Of a stretch of DNA of 64,000 nucleotides, positions 44,515 through 54,030 are shown in pieces. The position numbers were made by a program, and so were the translations under genes. How positions within the stretch are numbered: the first letter of the stretch is position 1; each line of letters starts with the position of its first letter. The DNA is taken from the NCBI GenBank assembly GCA_002772745.1, contig PFDV01000005.1, forward strand, positions 324,083 through 388,082, read 5' to 3'. The stretch is from Candidatus Peregrinibacteria bacterium CG10_big_fil_rev_8_21_14_0_10_55_24 (GTDB lineage Bacteria > Patescibacteriota > Gracilibacteria > Peribacterales > Peribacteraceae). Under the pieces are notes generated by a model. It made no database searches and was not told the origin of the DNA. It saw only the letters and a program-made list of their open reading frames with translations.

Positions 44515-45447
44515 GTGTTTACCGTCCGTGGTCCAGAGCGGCTTGATGCTTTCCTTGCTGCTCAGCAGTCGATCATCAGCCGTGCCGTTGCCCAGAGGCT
44601 CATTCGCACTGCGTGTGTAACGGTAAATGGGGTCGTGGTGACCAAGAGGGCGCTCATGCTCAAGCCGGGGGATATCGTTTGCGTTACGCAGACTGAGGAA
44701 GCTCCTCTACGGGAGGACATTGTGCCCACGGATTTGAAGCTCCCCGTTCTCTACGAGGATGCCGCATGCCTGGTGCTCGATAAACCCGCGGGCTTGGCCG
44801 TGCATCCGGCGCCCAGTATACCTCCTACGGAGCGCACGCTGCTCCATGGGATTGCCTTTCTCTTTTCTCAGCGCTCGATTCCCTTTGCTCCCGATGCGGT
44901 CCTTGTGCACCGCCTGGATCGCGAGACCACGGGATGCATCCTCGTGGCCAAGACCAAGGAGGCGCACCACGCGCTCCAGAAACAATTCGAGGAACGCAGC
45001 GTCAAGAAGACGTACGTCGCACTCGTTGCCGGCGTCCCTAATCCTCCTTCGGCGCTCATTGACGCTCCTGTGGGCAGGAATCTCCTGGAGCGTGTGAAGA
45101 TGTCCATCCTGCGCACGAGCACGAGCCGCGAAGCGCGCACCGCCTACCGCACGCTCTCCTCATCGCGCGACTGCGCCCTGCTTGCGTGCGACCTCTTTAC
45201 GGGGCGCACACACCAGATTCGTGTGCACCTCTCCGCCATCGGGCATCCGATTCTGGGCGACCCCACCTATGCAAGTGTAGGAAGTGAGCGCTTGAGTACG
45301 GACCTTCACGTCGTATCGCTCTGTCTGCATGCGCGGGAACTTACGTTCACGTCGCCGGTGGGTGACGTTCGACACACAATCATTGCTCCCCTGCCCGAAG
45401 CGCTCACCAAAGCGATGAGAACGGCAGGAGTACAGATGAGCGTATGA
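44515..45447 (+). CDS. RluA-family pseudouridine synthase
   Basis: 310 residues from GTG 44515. Isomerises uridine to pseudouridine in rRNA or tRNA. An N-terminal S4-like domain (1-75), then the catalytic core: VLYEDAACLVLDKPAGLAVHPA, VHRLDRETTGCILVAK (catalytic Asp in HRLDRET), FTGRTHQIRVHLSAIGHPILGD. S4 plus core points to the RluD/RluC group, but the target base cannot be told from sequence. Upstream lies the small 44268 gene; downstream, convergent, the FecR-like gene. Confidence 0.92.
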   Translation: MFTVRGPERLDAFLAAQQSIISRAVAQRLIRTACVTVNGVVVTKRALMLKPGDIVCVTQTEEAPLREDIVPTDLKLPVLYEDAACLVLDKPAGLAVHPAPSIPPTERTLLHGIAFLFSQRSIPFAPDAVLVHRLDRETTGCILVAKTKEAHHALQKQFEERSVKKTYVALVAGVPNPPSALIDAPVGRNLLERVKMSILRTSTSREARTAYRTLSSSRDCALLACDLFTGRTHQIRVHLSAIGHPILGDPTYASVGSERLSTDLHVVSLCLHARELTFTSPVGDVRHTIIAPLPEALTKAMRTAGVQMSV

Positions 45448-45451
45448 ATCT

Positions 45452-47206
45452 CTAATTCTCGCGTGGGTCGAATCGTACGGTGTACTCGACCTCATCGAGA
45501 ATCATCAGATCGTCGTCGCGGGCGGTAATGCGGTAGACGTTCGCCCCGCGCTGGAGTGTCCCCAGCTTCGTATCGGCAATGTAATTGAAGAATGTCTTTC
45601 CCTCTTCGTAGAGGCGCAACTGGTAATCATTCACCCACAGACTTGCCGTACGTTCCGACGTTGTCCCTTCAATCAGGAACGATGTTCCGGTTGCCGTGTG
45701 GAACGTTCCGGGTGTCGGTCCGGTAACCTGCAAGCTGCCGGGGAGCAGGGGGATGTTATCAGGGAGTGTGAGAGGAGCTGCGGGTTCTTCCTCCTCTAGA
45801 GATTGTTCCTCCCCTTCTTGCACGGGTTCTTCGGGAACTTGTTCGATAATGCCTTCGGGCCCCTCTCCGTAGAGGATCGTGACGGTTTTGGGCTCACTCT
45901 TCATGCCGTTCTTCCCGATAGCAACGACGGTATAGACGTTCTCTCCGGAGTGGTAGTTATCCAGCTTCGTGCTCGCCAGGTAGCTCCAGGTTTCGTCTCC
46001 CGGCTGGAAGAGCTGCAGACGGTAGTCGTTGACGATGATGCCGATGGTTTCTGCCGGGGCCGTTCCCGTGATTTCCACAGTGTCGCGCAGCGTCTGATAC
46101 GTTGCACCCGCAGGAGCGGGCGCGGTGATCACCGGAGGATCAGGTTGCTTACGATCGCGCTCTACGGTGCGGCGCACATCCTGGAGTACGGAGCCGTCAC
46201 TATCCAATACTTCCACCAAAACCGTTGCCTCATCTGCATCCGGCAGGCTCAGCTCATGGGTGAAGGCACGTGTAGTTGGATTGAAGGAAACGCTGTATCC
46301 GTTGATTCGTAAACCCGCAACGCTCTCGCCGACGCTACCGGCCACATGCACGGTGCTCCCCGCAATCAGTGCACCCGATTTTGGCTCGTTCACTGTGAGG
46401 AGTTCCCCATCTTCCATGGGCGTATCTCCCTGTCCCTCTTCGGATTGCTCTTCTCCATGTTGCCTGCGCGCGTAGGCCTCGCGGCTCTCCTCAATGAACA
46501 CGGAACGCACGGCGGTGGGATCCAATGCCGAACGATATGCGTAAGGGTCTCCTTCGATCACTGTGCCGGGCGCTGCGAATTGCTGACCTTCGCCGATGAA
46601 GATCTCCCCATCGTTCCCCGTAAGGTGCAGACGTATGCCCAGACCATCTGCGGCAAAGACCGACAACGCAGATGTCCCCACGACAGCTTCCGTTTGCGGG
46701 GGGATTTCCAGCGTGTAGTGATTCGTGCGGATCTCGCGCAGGATGGTTCCCGAAAAGGCTTCTGCCGTTGGTGTTGCGATCCAGAGCGATCCCTGTTCAA
46801 GTTCCAATGCAATGTGCGACTGCTTCTCCCCCTGGGCATTCTCGATGATCGTGGCGTTGGTTTGCTCATTGAGTCGCACTGCGGTGCCGTCGAAGAATGT
46901 CAGCAGAGCATAGCCCATGCCACTGCTCGAAACGCGATCGCCCGCATAGAGCTTAATGGCGTCCTCAGCGCGCCGAAATTCTTCGCCTTCTATGGAAACG
47001 CTGATGGTTCCTCGGTTCTCCAGAGTGAGCAGAACGGCACTCTGTTGCAAAGAATTCCCTATGCCAAAGAACTGAAGCACGCGTGAGCCCACCACGTAGA
47101 GCACCACACCTGTAATGAGGAGCAGGATAATCGGGCGCAGGTACGGTACGTTCCTGTGCTCAGGGGCCAGTGCATAAGAGCCGCGGCGATGACGTCGGTT
47201 GAGCAC
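45452..47206 (-). CDS. FecR-like membrane-anchored protein with Ig-type repeats
   Basis: About 584 residues from a GTG at 47206 (no ATG with conserved context; the frame extends to 47335). One N-terminal membrane segment (LRPIILLLITGVVLYVVG), then a FecR-type domain (YAGDRVSSSGMGYALLTFFDGTAVRLNEQT, LEQGSLWIATP, EIPPQTEAVVGTSALSV). Three repeats resembling glucodextranase-B/Ig-like modules follow (VTGPTPGTFHTATGTSFLIEGTT and similar), separated by Glu-rich linkers. No TonB receptor or ECF sigma gene is near, so this is not classic iron signalling; a wall- or surface-binding role is more likely. Confidence 0.75.
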   Translation of the reverse strand: MLNRRHRRGSYALAPEHRNVPYLRPIILLLITGVVLYVVGSRVLQFFGIGNSLQQSAVLLTLENRGTISVSIEGEEFRRAEDAIKLYAGDRVSSSGMGYALLTFFDGTAVRLNEQTNATIIENAQGEKQSHIALELEQGSLWIATPTAEAFSGTILREIRTNHYTLEIPPQTEAVVGTSALSVFAADGLGIRLHLTGNDGEIFIGEGQQFAAPGTVIEGDPYAYRSALDPTAVRSVFIEESREAYARRQHGEEQSEEGQGDTPMEDGELLTVNEPKSGALIAGSTVHVAGSVGESVAGLRINGYSVSFNPTTRAFTHELSLPDADEATVLVEVLDSDGSVLQDVRRTVERDRKQPDPPVITAPAPAGATYQTLRDTVEITGTAPAETIGIIVNDYRLQLFQPGDETWSYLASTKLDNYHSGENVYTVVAIGKNGMKSEPKTVTILYGEGPEGIIEQVPEEPVQEGEEQSLEEEEPAAPLTLPDNIPLLPGSLQVTGPTPGTFHTATGTSFLIEGTTSERTASLWVNDYQLRLYEEGKTFFNYIADTKLGTLQRGANVYRITARDDDLMILDEVEYTVRFDPREN

Positions 47207-47409
47207 GGTTGGGGTGGGGCCAAGGGGACTAGTGTACGGGTGGTCGTTTCTCGGTTGCAAGTGGCAATGGCTCTGGATTCGATGGGGGAAGGTATGGGAG
47301 GTGCAGGAGGTGCGGAACGTGCAGCAGACATACAAAGAAAGCCTTGCTTTCTGTTCCGCGGAACCATGCGCGTTTTTTTACCTCCCGCACCTTCAGCACA
47401 TGCCGCTGC

Positions 47410-48513
47410 TCACACGCTTACGCGCAGCACCTCAGTCTGTGTGGTTATTTTTTGTTCGGTGAATTGTTCCCCCCAACTGCGCATCGTGCGGTAGCCCTCC
47501 TGCTTTGCCGCATTCTCGATGGTTTGGGCGGTCTCGTTGAGGAGGATCAGCTCGCGGATCTTGGGGGTGATCACCAGGAGCTCAGGGAGTGCCACCTGCC
47601 CCGCGTAGGTATCGTGGTCCAGAGGATCGCAATCTGCTCCGTCTTTCTTACACGCATCACTCAGTGTACGCACTAAACGCTGTGCCAGAACCGCCCGAAG
47701 CGAGGGCGCGAACGTGTAGGGGCTCACCCCCATGGAGAGGAGACGGGGAATCGCCTCGACCGCCGAGTTCGTGTGCAGCGTAGAGAGCACCAGGTGACCC
47801 GTGAGTGCCGCGTCGATAGCGGTCTGGGCGGTCTCTAAGTCGCGGATTTCCCCGACGAGGATCACGTCGGGGTCGTGGCGGAGGATGGAGCGCAATCCTG
47901 TGGCAAAGGTGTAGTCGTGATCATGATCAATCTGACTCTGTACGATACCGGAGAGCTCGTACTCAATCGGGTTTTCCAGGGTGATGATATTGCGTTCCTT
48001 CCCCGTGATGGTTTGGAGAACTGAGTAGAGTGTGGTCGTTTTTCCCGAACCCGTGGGACCCGTGACGAGGATGAGCCCATTGGGCAGCTGCACGAGACCG
48101 GCAAGCATCTCCTCAATCTCCTTGGGGAACCCCAGCTGCATCAGGGGCACGATACCTTTCTTGGGATCCAAGAGACGCAGGGTGTAGGTCTCTCCAAAAC
48201 GGCTGGGGATGGAAGCGACGCGGACATTTACCATGCGCCCGGGCATCTCAAACGTGTACTGGCCGTCCTGGGGGATCTCTGTGATGTTGAGCTTCAATTT
48301 GGCCTTAAACTTGATGCGACGCACGAGCTCGTCGTAGATGGGGCGCTTGAGGTGGGCGATCAGGCGCAGCACCCCATGGAGACGCACTTCCAGGCGAACG
48401 GACTCCTTTTCCGGAGAGAGGTGAATGTCCGAAATCCCCTTCTCTACGCTCATGCGCTCCAGGGTCTCCAGGAGTTCTTTGCCGCCCATGGCATCCCAGG
48501 CAGGTTCGGTCAT
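47410..48513 (-). CDS. PilB/GspE-type secretion or pilus ATPase
   Basis: 367 residues. Type II secretion/type IV pilus ATPase core: Asp-rich N2 region, Walker A GPTGSGKTTT, Asp box (TLENPIEYEL), Walker B LRHDPDVILVGEIRD and His box LVLSTLHTNSAVEAIPRL. It lacks the usual ~150-residue N1 domain of PilB. The four-Cys zinc motif near the C-terminus is also incomplete (only CKKDGADC is seen). No other pilus gene is in the window. It may power a type IV pilus encoded elsewhere. Divergent from the PBP gene. Confidence 0.9.
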   Translation of the reverse strand: MTEPAWDAMGGKELLETLERMSVEKGISDIHLSPEKESVRLEVRLHGVLRLIAHLKRPIYDELVRRIKFKAKLKLNITEIPQDGQYTFEMPGRMVNVRVASIPSRFGETYTLRLLDPKKGIVPLMQLGFPKEIEEMLAGLVQLPNGLILVTGPTGSGKTTTLYSVLQTITGKERNIITLENPIEYELSGIVQSQIDHDHDYTFATGLRSILRHDPDVILVGEIRDLETAQTAIDAALTGHLVLSTLHTNSAVEAIPRLLSMGVSPYTFAPSLRAVLAQRLVRTLSDACKKDGADCDPLDHDTYAGQVALPELLVITPKIRELILLNETAQTIENAAKQEGYRTMRSWGEQFTEQKITTQTEVLRVSV

Positions 48514-48544
48514 ATCGCTCTATTGTATCACATTTTTGGCTGTT

Positions 48545-51094
48545 ATGGTAAGCTCCCCACCCGTGGCTCGAACCCTCAGGCTTCCGTCCGAAACACAGCG
48601 GAGGCGGTCTCTCCTTCGGCGCATGGCCATTGTGCACGGATTCCTGCTCTTGTGCCTTTTGATCATTTTGGCGCGTCTTTTGGAGCTCCAGGTGCTTCGT
48701 GGCGACGAGTACCACGAAATCGCACAGGCGCAGCATTACGGAGGAGTTGTTCTTCCTGCGAAACGTGGTGAAATCCTGTCGAGGAACAGCAAGACGAATG
48801 AGACGAGCATCCTCGCCACCAATACGACGCTCGATATGGTGTACGTCGATCCGCTCATTATCGATGATCCCGTGCTCATTGCCGAAACGCTTTCGGATAT
48901 CTTGGTCACCGATGCGGTACACGCCGTGTGTTCCGCAGGATCCGTTGATTGCCCCAGGGAACTCTACAGCTACTACTCTGCCGCGTTCGATCCGCTCGAG
49001 AGAATTCAGCGTGTGGGTACGGGTATCCTTCTTGAGCCACAGCGATTGCGCATTAAGGATACAGAGAACACTCTGGTCGTTGTTCCAGATCTCACGGAGG
49101 TGCGTCGCCTGTTTGCGCGCACTATTGAGGAGCGGATTAAGGAGAAGAGAGTGACGTATGTTCCTCTGGTATATGGGGCCACAAAGCAGCAGATCAGCGC
49201 GATGAAGGACTTGGGCATTACTGGCATTGAGGTCGTGGAAGACCAGCGCCTCATCTATGCCAATCCCGAACGCATCGATCAACTGAGACTCTCAAGCATT
49301 GCCCGCGAGTTAAGTCCTCTGGTGGACATCGATGACGACGCGATTCGCAATCTGCTGCGTAGTCGTCCTCTGCGCTACGTTTCGGTCATGCGTCGTCTCT
49401 CTCCAGAAACATCCTCTGTCATTCGCGAGGCGAAGCTCAATTCTCTGCGCGAAACCCGCGTGCGTCGTCAGCAGGCGTCCTCGTACGAGGCCGCGCAGCA
49501 GATTCAGGATCCCCTTCGTTCCATTGCGCTGATCCCAGAGCACTGGCGGTTCTATCCCGATAGCACGGTTGCCTCGCATGTCGTGGGATTTCTCAATACC
49601 AACCGAGAGGCACAGTACGGCATCGAACGCACCTTCGAACCTCAACTGAGAGGCCAGGAGGGTCTCATCAGCAGTTTGAGCGACCCCACGGGTGGACAGA
49701 TTCTCACATCGGAGCAGACCATCGTTGATCCCAAGGATGGTGACACGATCATCCTGACGATCGACCGCTTCGTGCAGAAGCATGCCGAGAGCATCATGCA
49801 GCAGGCCTTGGAAAAGTACGAGGCTGAGAGCGGACAGGCGATTATTATGGATCCCTTCACCGGTCGGATCATCGCCATGGTCAACGTTCCGCTCTTCGAC
49901 AGTAATAACTACGGATCCGTGTACGAGAAAGAACCCATGTACCTCGACGAGCAGCAACGCCTTTCCATCGTCACGGAGGTCATCGATCCCGAAACAAATG
50001 CCGTGGTCCTCAAGGCGTACCTTGGCGATGTCTTTACACCCGAAGGTCGCGCGCTGTTGAGTGATATCAAGCAGCAGGAACTTGCTGCGCTGGAAGAGCT
50101 CTACGAACTCAAGGATGTCGCGCGGTTTTACCATTACCTGGGGGAGAATCAGCGTGAGGAGATCTTCCCGACGGATGACCAGTCGATCTGGCTGCGCTAC
50201 ATCAACCGCATCGGTGTGGGTGCGTACCTCAACCGCAACATTCAGTCGATCTACGAGCCTGGATCGGTTATGAAGCCTGTCACCATGGCCATCGCGATCG
50301 ATCAGGGGGAGATCACTCCGTCGGATACGTATGATGACAAGGGACCGATCAAGGTGGACGAGTACACCATTAAGAACGCTCTCAATACGTACTACGGTAC
50401 GGTGACCATGACGAACTGTCTGGAGTTCTCCATTAATACATGCATGACCAGCGTTTCTGAAAAACTCGGTCGCAAGCTCTTTGAACGCATGATCCGGCAG
50501 TTCGGTTTCGGCCGCGTGACGGGTATCGAGCTTGAAGACGAGCAGCCGGGAGACATTCTCCCATGGAGGGAATGGAGCAATGCCCTGCTCGCCACCTCGG
50601 CGTACGGTCAGGGAATGTCCGCCACGCTGTTGCAGATGATCACGGCGTACACCCCGCTTGCCAACGGTGGCAAGCTGATGAAACCCATTATCATCGACAG
50701 CATCATCAAGAGCGACGGAACCATTGAGCGCCGTCAGCCGCACGTCGTCGATCAGGTCATCACGCCCGAAACCTCCGCGACGATCACTGCCATGCTCACG
50801 AGCGCGGTCAACAATGGCTATGCAAAAGGAGCCAAAGTACCAGGGCACCGCATCGCCGGGAAAACCGGAACGAGCCAGATTGCCGGCCCAGGCGGTAAGT
50901 ACGAGGCGGGTACGGGCTCTACGATCGCCACGTTTGCGGGATACGCCCCCATCGAGTCACCGCGCTTCCTCATTCTGGTGAAGTTCGACCGTCCGCTCAG
51001 GGACGTCTACGGATCGCAGACCGCGGTGCCGGTATTCCGCGAGATCGCCGAGTTCCTCTTTAAGTACTATGGCATTCCGCCGGATGAGGAGTGA
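48545..51094 (+). CDS. Class B penicillin-binding protein (PBP2/FtsI type)
   Basis: 849 residues. Peptidoglycan transpeptidase. One N-terminal membrane segment (VHGFLLLCLLIILARLLEL), then a dimerisation/pedestal domain and the transpeptidase domain with the three motifs: SxxK (YEPGSVMKPVTM), SxN (FSINTCMTS) and KTG (AGKTGTSQIAG). The protein is longer than most PBP2/FtsI (600-750), with extra residues before the SxxK motif. Start at ATG 48545 (MVSSPPVART); the frame upstream is antisense to the PilB-like gene. Convergent with glmS. Confidence 0.93.
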   Translation: MVSSPPVARTLRLPSETQRRRSLLRRMAIVHGFLLLCLLIILARLLELQVLRGDEYHEIAQAQHYGGVVLPAKRGEILSRNSKTNETSILATNTTLDMVYVDPLIIDDPVLIAETLSDILVTDAVHAVCSAGSVDCPRELYSYYSAAFDPLERIQRVGTGILLEPQRLRIKDTENTLVVVPDLTEVRRLFARTIEERIKEKRVTYVPLVYGATKQQISAMKDLGITGIEVVEDQRLIYANPERIDQLRLSSIARELSPLVDIDDDAIRNLLRSRPLRYVSVMRRLSPETSSVIREAKLNSLRETRVRRQQASSYEAAQQIQDPLRSIALIPEHWRFYPDSTVASHVVGFLNTNREAQYGIERTFEPQLRGQEGLISSLSDPTGGQILTSEQTIVDPKDGDTIILTIDRFVQKHAESIMQQALEKYEAESGQAIIMDPFTGRIIAMVNVPLFDSNNYGSVYEKEPMYLDEQQRLSIVTEVIDPETNAVVLKAYLGDVFTPEGRALLSDIKQQELAALEELYELKDVARFYHYLGENQREEIFPTDDQSIWLRYINRIGVGAYLNRNIQSIYEPGSVMKPVTMAIAIDQGEITPSDTYDDKGPIKVDEYTIKNALNTYYGTVTMTNCLEFSINTCMTSVSEKLGRKLFERMIRQFGFGRVTGIELEDEQPGDILPWREWSNALLATSAYGQGMSATLLQMITAYTPLANGGKLMKPIIIDSIIKSDGTIERRQPHVVDQVITPETSATITAMLTSAVNNGYAKGAKVPGHRIAGKTGTSQIAGPGGKYEAGTGSTIATFAGYAPIESPRFLILVKFDRPLRDVYGSQTAVPVFREIAEFLFKYYGIPPDEE

Positions 51095-51109
51095 GGAATG
51101 CAGAACGTA

Positions 51110-51171
51110 GAATTATGAATGCAGAATTATGAATGATGAACGATGGTTCGGCCATTCTGCATTTATAATTC
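51110..51171. terminator. Hairpin between convergent PBP and glmS genes
   Basis: GAATTATGAATGCAGAAT (51110-51127) and its near-perfect inverse ATTCTGCATTTATAATTC (51154-51171) form an 18-bp stem with one mismatch; a small inner hairpin ATGG-TTCG-GCCAT sits in the loop. Likely bidirectional terminator built from a repeat (see 35921). Confidence 0.55.
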
Positions 51172-51179
51172 AGCATCCA

Positions 51180-52952
51180 CTACTTCACCGTCACGCTCTT
51201 GGCTAAGTTCCTTGGCATATCCGGATCTTTCCCCCGTTTGACGGCCAGGAAGTACGCCAGCACCTGCACGGGAATGATGTTCACGATCGGCTGCGCTGCA
51301 CCGGCTTCGGGGACTTTGATCCATTCGTCGAAGACCTCGTGACGCTCCGGAGCGATGCCGATGATGAATCCTCCGCGCGCCTTGAGTTCGATGGTGTTGG
51401 AAAGGATATCTGCACGCACCTCGTCGTTCCCCACGAGTGTGATGCAGGGAGTCCCCTCTTCGATGAGCGCGATGGGTCCGTGCTTCAATTCGCCTCCGGC
51501 AAATCCTTCTGCGTGGACGTAGCTCACTTCCTGAATCTTGATAGCGCTCTCCAACGCCATGGGATAGTGCCAACTCTTTCCAATGATGAAAAGATGCTCA
51601 CGTTCTTGAATCTTCTCGGTAATCCCCTCCAAGAAATCCACGTAGCGGGGATTCAACATGTCGTTGATCTTCGCTGCGGTTTCCAAGAGGAGTTTCCTGC
51701 CCTCCGGCAGGCGACCGGCCAGTGCATAGGCGATGAGGATGAGCACGGCCATCTGTCCTGTGAGCGCTTTCGTTGACGCGACGGCGCGTTCCGGTCCCGC
51801 GTTGATGAGCAGGGAATAGTCCGCTTCCCGGTCGATGGTAGAACCTTCCACGTTCACGATGGCGAGAACTTTTGCTCCTTTGGATTTTGCGATGTGCATC
51901 GCCTCCAATACATCCGCGGTTTCCCCACTCTGGCTAATGACAATGAGGAGGCTCTCAGGCCTGAGGAAGTGATGGTAGAGCTTGAACTCGCTCGCCGGAG
52001 CGAAGTTCACATGCTTCTGTGCAATCACGGAAAAGAAGTACTCCGCCGCCATGCACGCTTTGGCTGCAGTACCGCACCCCACCAAGAACGTGCCCTTGGC
52101 ATTGTTGATTGCTTCCGCAAGTGTGCGAATTTGCTCCTCATCCTGGTTCACCGCGCGCGTGATGCTCTCCTTCTGCTCCATAATTTCCTTGAGCATGAAG
52201 TGGTCGAATTCCCCTTTGTGCGCCTGTTCCACGGACCAGGTAATGGCGATCTCGCGTTTGGTAATTTCCGCACCGGTTTCGATAGTGGAAAAGAGAATGC
52301 TCTTTCCATCGGTCACCGCCATCTCGCCATCATCCAAATACTGCACGGTGCGCGTGTGCTCAAGGAATGCGGGTGTGTCGGAGGCGATGTAGAAACCGTC
52401 CTTACCCACGCCGATAATCAGCGGAGAACCTGTGCGTGCCGCCACGAGCAGTGAGGAATCGGCATGCATGGCGACAATGCCGTAACGACCTTGAAAACGA
52501 AGGCACGCACGACGGACTGCTGCCGCAAAGTCTGGCTCGGACTTCATCTCTTCTTCAATGAGGTGAGGAATGACTTCCGTATCGGTGGTGGAAACGAATA
52601 CGTGCCCCTTCGACTTCAGCTCTTCGCGCAGGGTTTCGTAGTTCTCGATGATGCCGTTGAGTACCACAACGATATTCCCGTCACAACTCACGTGAGGATG
52701 GGCGTTCTCGGGGGTCACTCCGCCGTGCGTGGCCCAGCGCGTGTGCGCCATGGCGAGCGAACATTTCTTTGTGAACTGGGAAGAATCCACAGTGCTGATT
52801 TTGCCGACATCTTTGCGAATAACGATGCCTTCCTCCGTCTTACACGCCACACCCCAAGAATCGTATCCGCGGTACTCCAAGTTTTTCAGGCCTTCAATGA
52901 CCACAACTCCGGCGTCCTGCCGCTTGCCGACGAAACCGAAGATCCCGCACAT
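51180..52952 (-). CDS. glmS: Glutamine-fructose-6-phosphate aminotransferase (isomerising)
   Basis: 590 residues. Makes glucosamine-6-phosphate, the entry to UDP-GlcNAc and peptidoglycan. Start at 52952 so that the N-terminal nucleophile Cys follows the initiator Met (MCGIFGFVG). The glutaminase domain shows the RGYDSWG, HTRWATHG and NG-x-IENY segments. Two SIS domains follow (GCGTAAKACMAAEYFF, SQSGETADVLEA, STKALTGQM) and the C-terminal PRNLAKSVTVK. The frame upstream to 53123 is unconserved and includes simple repeats. Confidence 0.97.
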   Translation of the reverse strand: MCGIFGFVGKRQDAGVVVIEGLKNLEYRGYDSWGVACKTEEGIVIRKDVGKISTVDSSQFTKKCSLAMAHTRWATHGGVTPENAHPHVSCDGNIVVVLNGIIENYETLREELKSKGHVFVSTTDTEVIPHLIEEEMKSEPDFAAAVRRACLRFQGRYGIVAMHADSSLLVAARTGSPLIIGVGKDGFYIASDTPAFLEHTRTVQYLDDGEMAVTDGKSILFSTIETGAEITKREIAITWSVEQAHKGEFDHFMLKEIMEQKESITRAVNQDEEQIRTLAEAINNAKGTFLVGCGTAAKACMAAEYFFSVIAQKHVNFAPASEFKLYHHFLRPESLLIVISQSGETADVLEAMHIAKSKGAKVLAIVNVEGSTIDREADYSLLINAGPERAVASTKALTGQMAVLILIAYALAGRLPEGRKLLLETAAKINDMLNPRYVDFLEGITEKIQEREHLFIIGKSWHYPMALESAIKIQEVSYVHAEGFAGGELKHGPIALIEEGTPCITLVGNDEVRADILSNTIELKARGGFIIGIAPERHEVFDEWIKVPEAGAAQPIVNIIPVQVLAYFLAVKRGKDPDMPRNLAKSVTVK

Positions 52953-53054
52953 ACGGCTTATGAATGGGAAGATTGTACGGATTTTTGCGCTCCGGTCAAT
53001 GATTCGAGCCCCTTTTGGAGAAGGCGTTGTCCACGATCGTGCGACGTGTGGAGT

Positions 53055-53093
53055 ATCAAGTATTGAGTATTGAGTATTGAATTGAGTATCAAG
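53055..53093. repeat. AGTATTG tandem repeat upstream of glmS
   Basis: Tandem AGTATTG units (AAGTATTGAGTATTGAGTATTGA), similar to 27414-27476 and sharing a 13-base core GTATCAAGTATTG. It lies in the divergent region between glmS and rpsT. Confidence 0.7.
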
Positions 53094-53173
53094 TATGAAC
53101 GAACGTCCCCCTTCATACTGCATACTTCTCTTCTTGACTCCTCTGCCCCTCTCCCCTACCCTCGTGCGGCTTT

Positions 53174-53437
53174 ATGCCCATCATCCAGTCCGCCGTTAAA
53201 CGTGCCCGACAGAACAACGTGCGCCGTGCGCGTCTCCAGCCGGTGAAGACGCTCATGAAGACGATGATGCGCTCGTGCCTTGATGCTGTGAAAGCCGGCA
53301 AGAAGGAGGACGCACAGAAACTTCTTCCCAAAGTTTTTAAGGCCATTGATATGGCGGCCAAGAAACACCTCATCCACCCGAAGAATGCAGCACACAAGAA
53401 GTCTGCGATGAGTAAGCTCGTTGCCGGGGTGAAGTAA
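53174..53437 (+). CDS. rpsT: Ribosomal protein bS20
   Basis: 87 residues, usual size. Small-subunit protein that binds 16S rRNA early in assembly. Basic, helical, with the family features: MPIIQSAVKRARQNNVRRAR at the start, a middle AVKAGKKEDAQKLLPKVFKAID, and HPKNAAHKKSAMSK near the end. It lies divergent from glmS. Confidence 0.94.
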   Translation: MPIIQSAVKRARQNNVRRARLQPVKTLMKTMMRSCLDAVKAGKKEDAQKLLPKVFKAIDMAAKKHLIHPKNAAHKKSAMSKLVAGVK

Positions 53438-53477
53438 GGGGGATGGACGTGGGTATTTCTCTGGAAGAGAACGGGAT

Positions 53478-53966
53478 GTGGAGTACCATGAGGCACTTAT
53501 GTCTCCTGCGTACGTTCCCGAATTTCTGGAAGGCCTGTACAGGGAGGACAAGGTGCATACACGCAGTGTGGAGCTACTTGATGACGGGAGATGTCGTGTG
53601 CACTTCATCTTTGCTCCGTACGACAGGACCGTCGAACCCATGGGGCATGTGGGAATGTCACAGATGCATGAAGCATTGGTGGAAGGCTTGTACTGTTCTA
53701 TTGGCCATGCCATACAGAGCGGTAGCGTCGAAACACCTATCGATTTCCAGACGTTTCTCCGCACGCGTTTACAGGCTCTGTTTATGAGAGAGAATGTGCA
53801 ATTCAGGAAGATGCTCAGGCCTCAGGAAGAGGCGACTCTCACTTTCGCTGTGAGAGAAGTTCAGACGAAAATGCGCGGTGCATACTATGCAGTGACTTGT
53901 GTCGTTGAAGGTTTCCTTCGAGGTGAGGTGGAGTGTTGGTTACCCATGACCGCCACTACAATCTAG
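53478..53966 (+). CDS. Possible hot-dog-fold protein, 162 aa
   Basis: Soluble, no signal peptide. The sequence GHVGMSQMHEALVEGLYC followed by LRPQEEATLTFAVREVQ and YYAVTCVVEGFLRGEVECWL has the layout of a hot-dog thioesterase domain: a helix with an Asn/Gln-rich loop, then long strands. It is perhaps closest to FcoT-like acyl-CoA thioesterases. This is a pattern-level impression only. An alternative start at residue 8 (MSPAYV) fits a typical spacing. It lies between rpsT and ruvX on the same strand. Confidence 0.4.
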   Translation: MEYHEALMSPAYVPEFLEGLYREDKVHTRSVELLDDGRCRVHFIFAPYDRTVEPMGHVGMSQMHEALVEGLYCSIGHAIQSGSVETPIDFQTFLRTRLQALFMRENVQFRKMLRPQEEATLTFAVREVQTKMRGAYYAVTCVVEGFLRGEVECWLPMTATTI

Positions 53967-54030
53967 CACGTGCCAAGGTAGTGCACGTGCCCCTTTCCCC
54001 TTCTCTCTTCGTTGGTGATACGCTACCTCC

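Noticed and set aside
45452-47206. FecR iron-signalling regulator
   Set aside because: No TonB receptor or ECF sigma gene is adjacent, and the Ig-like repeats point to a surface role.
49310-50848. 512-aa minus-strand frame
   Set aside because: Antisense to the class B PBP; no recognisable domain.
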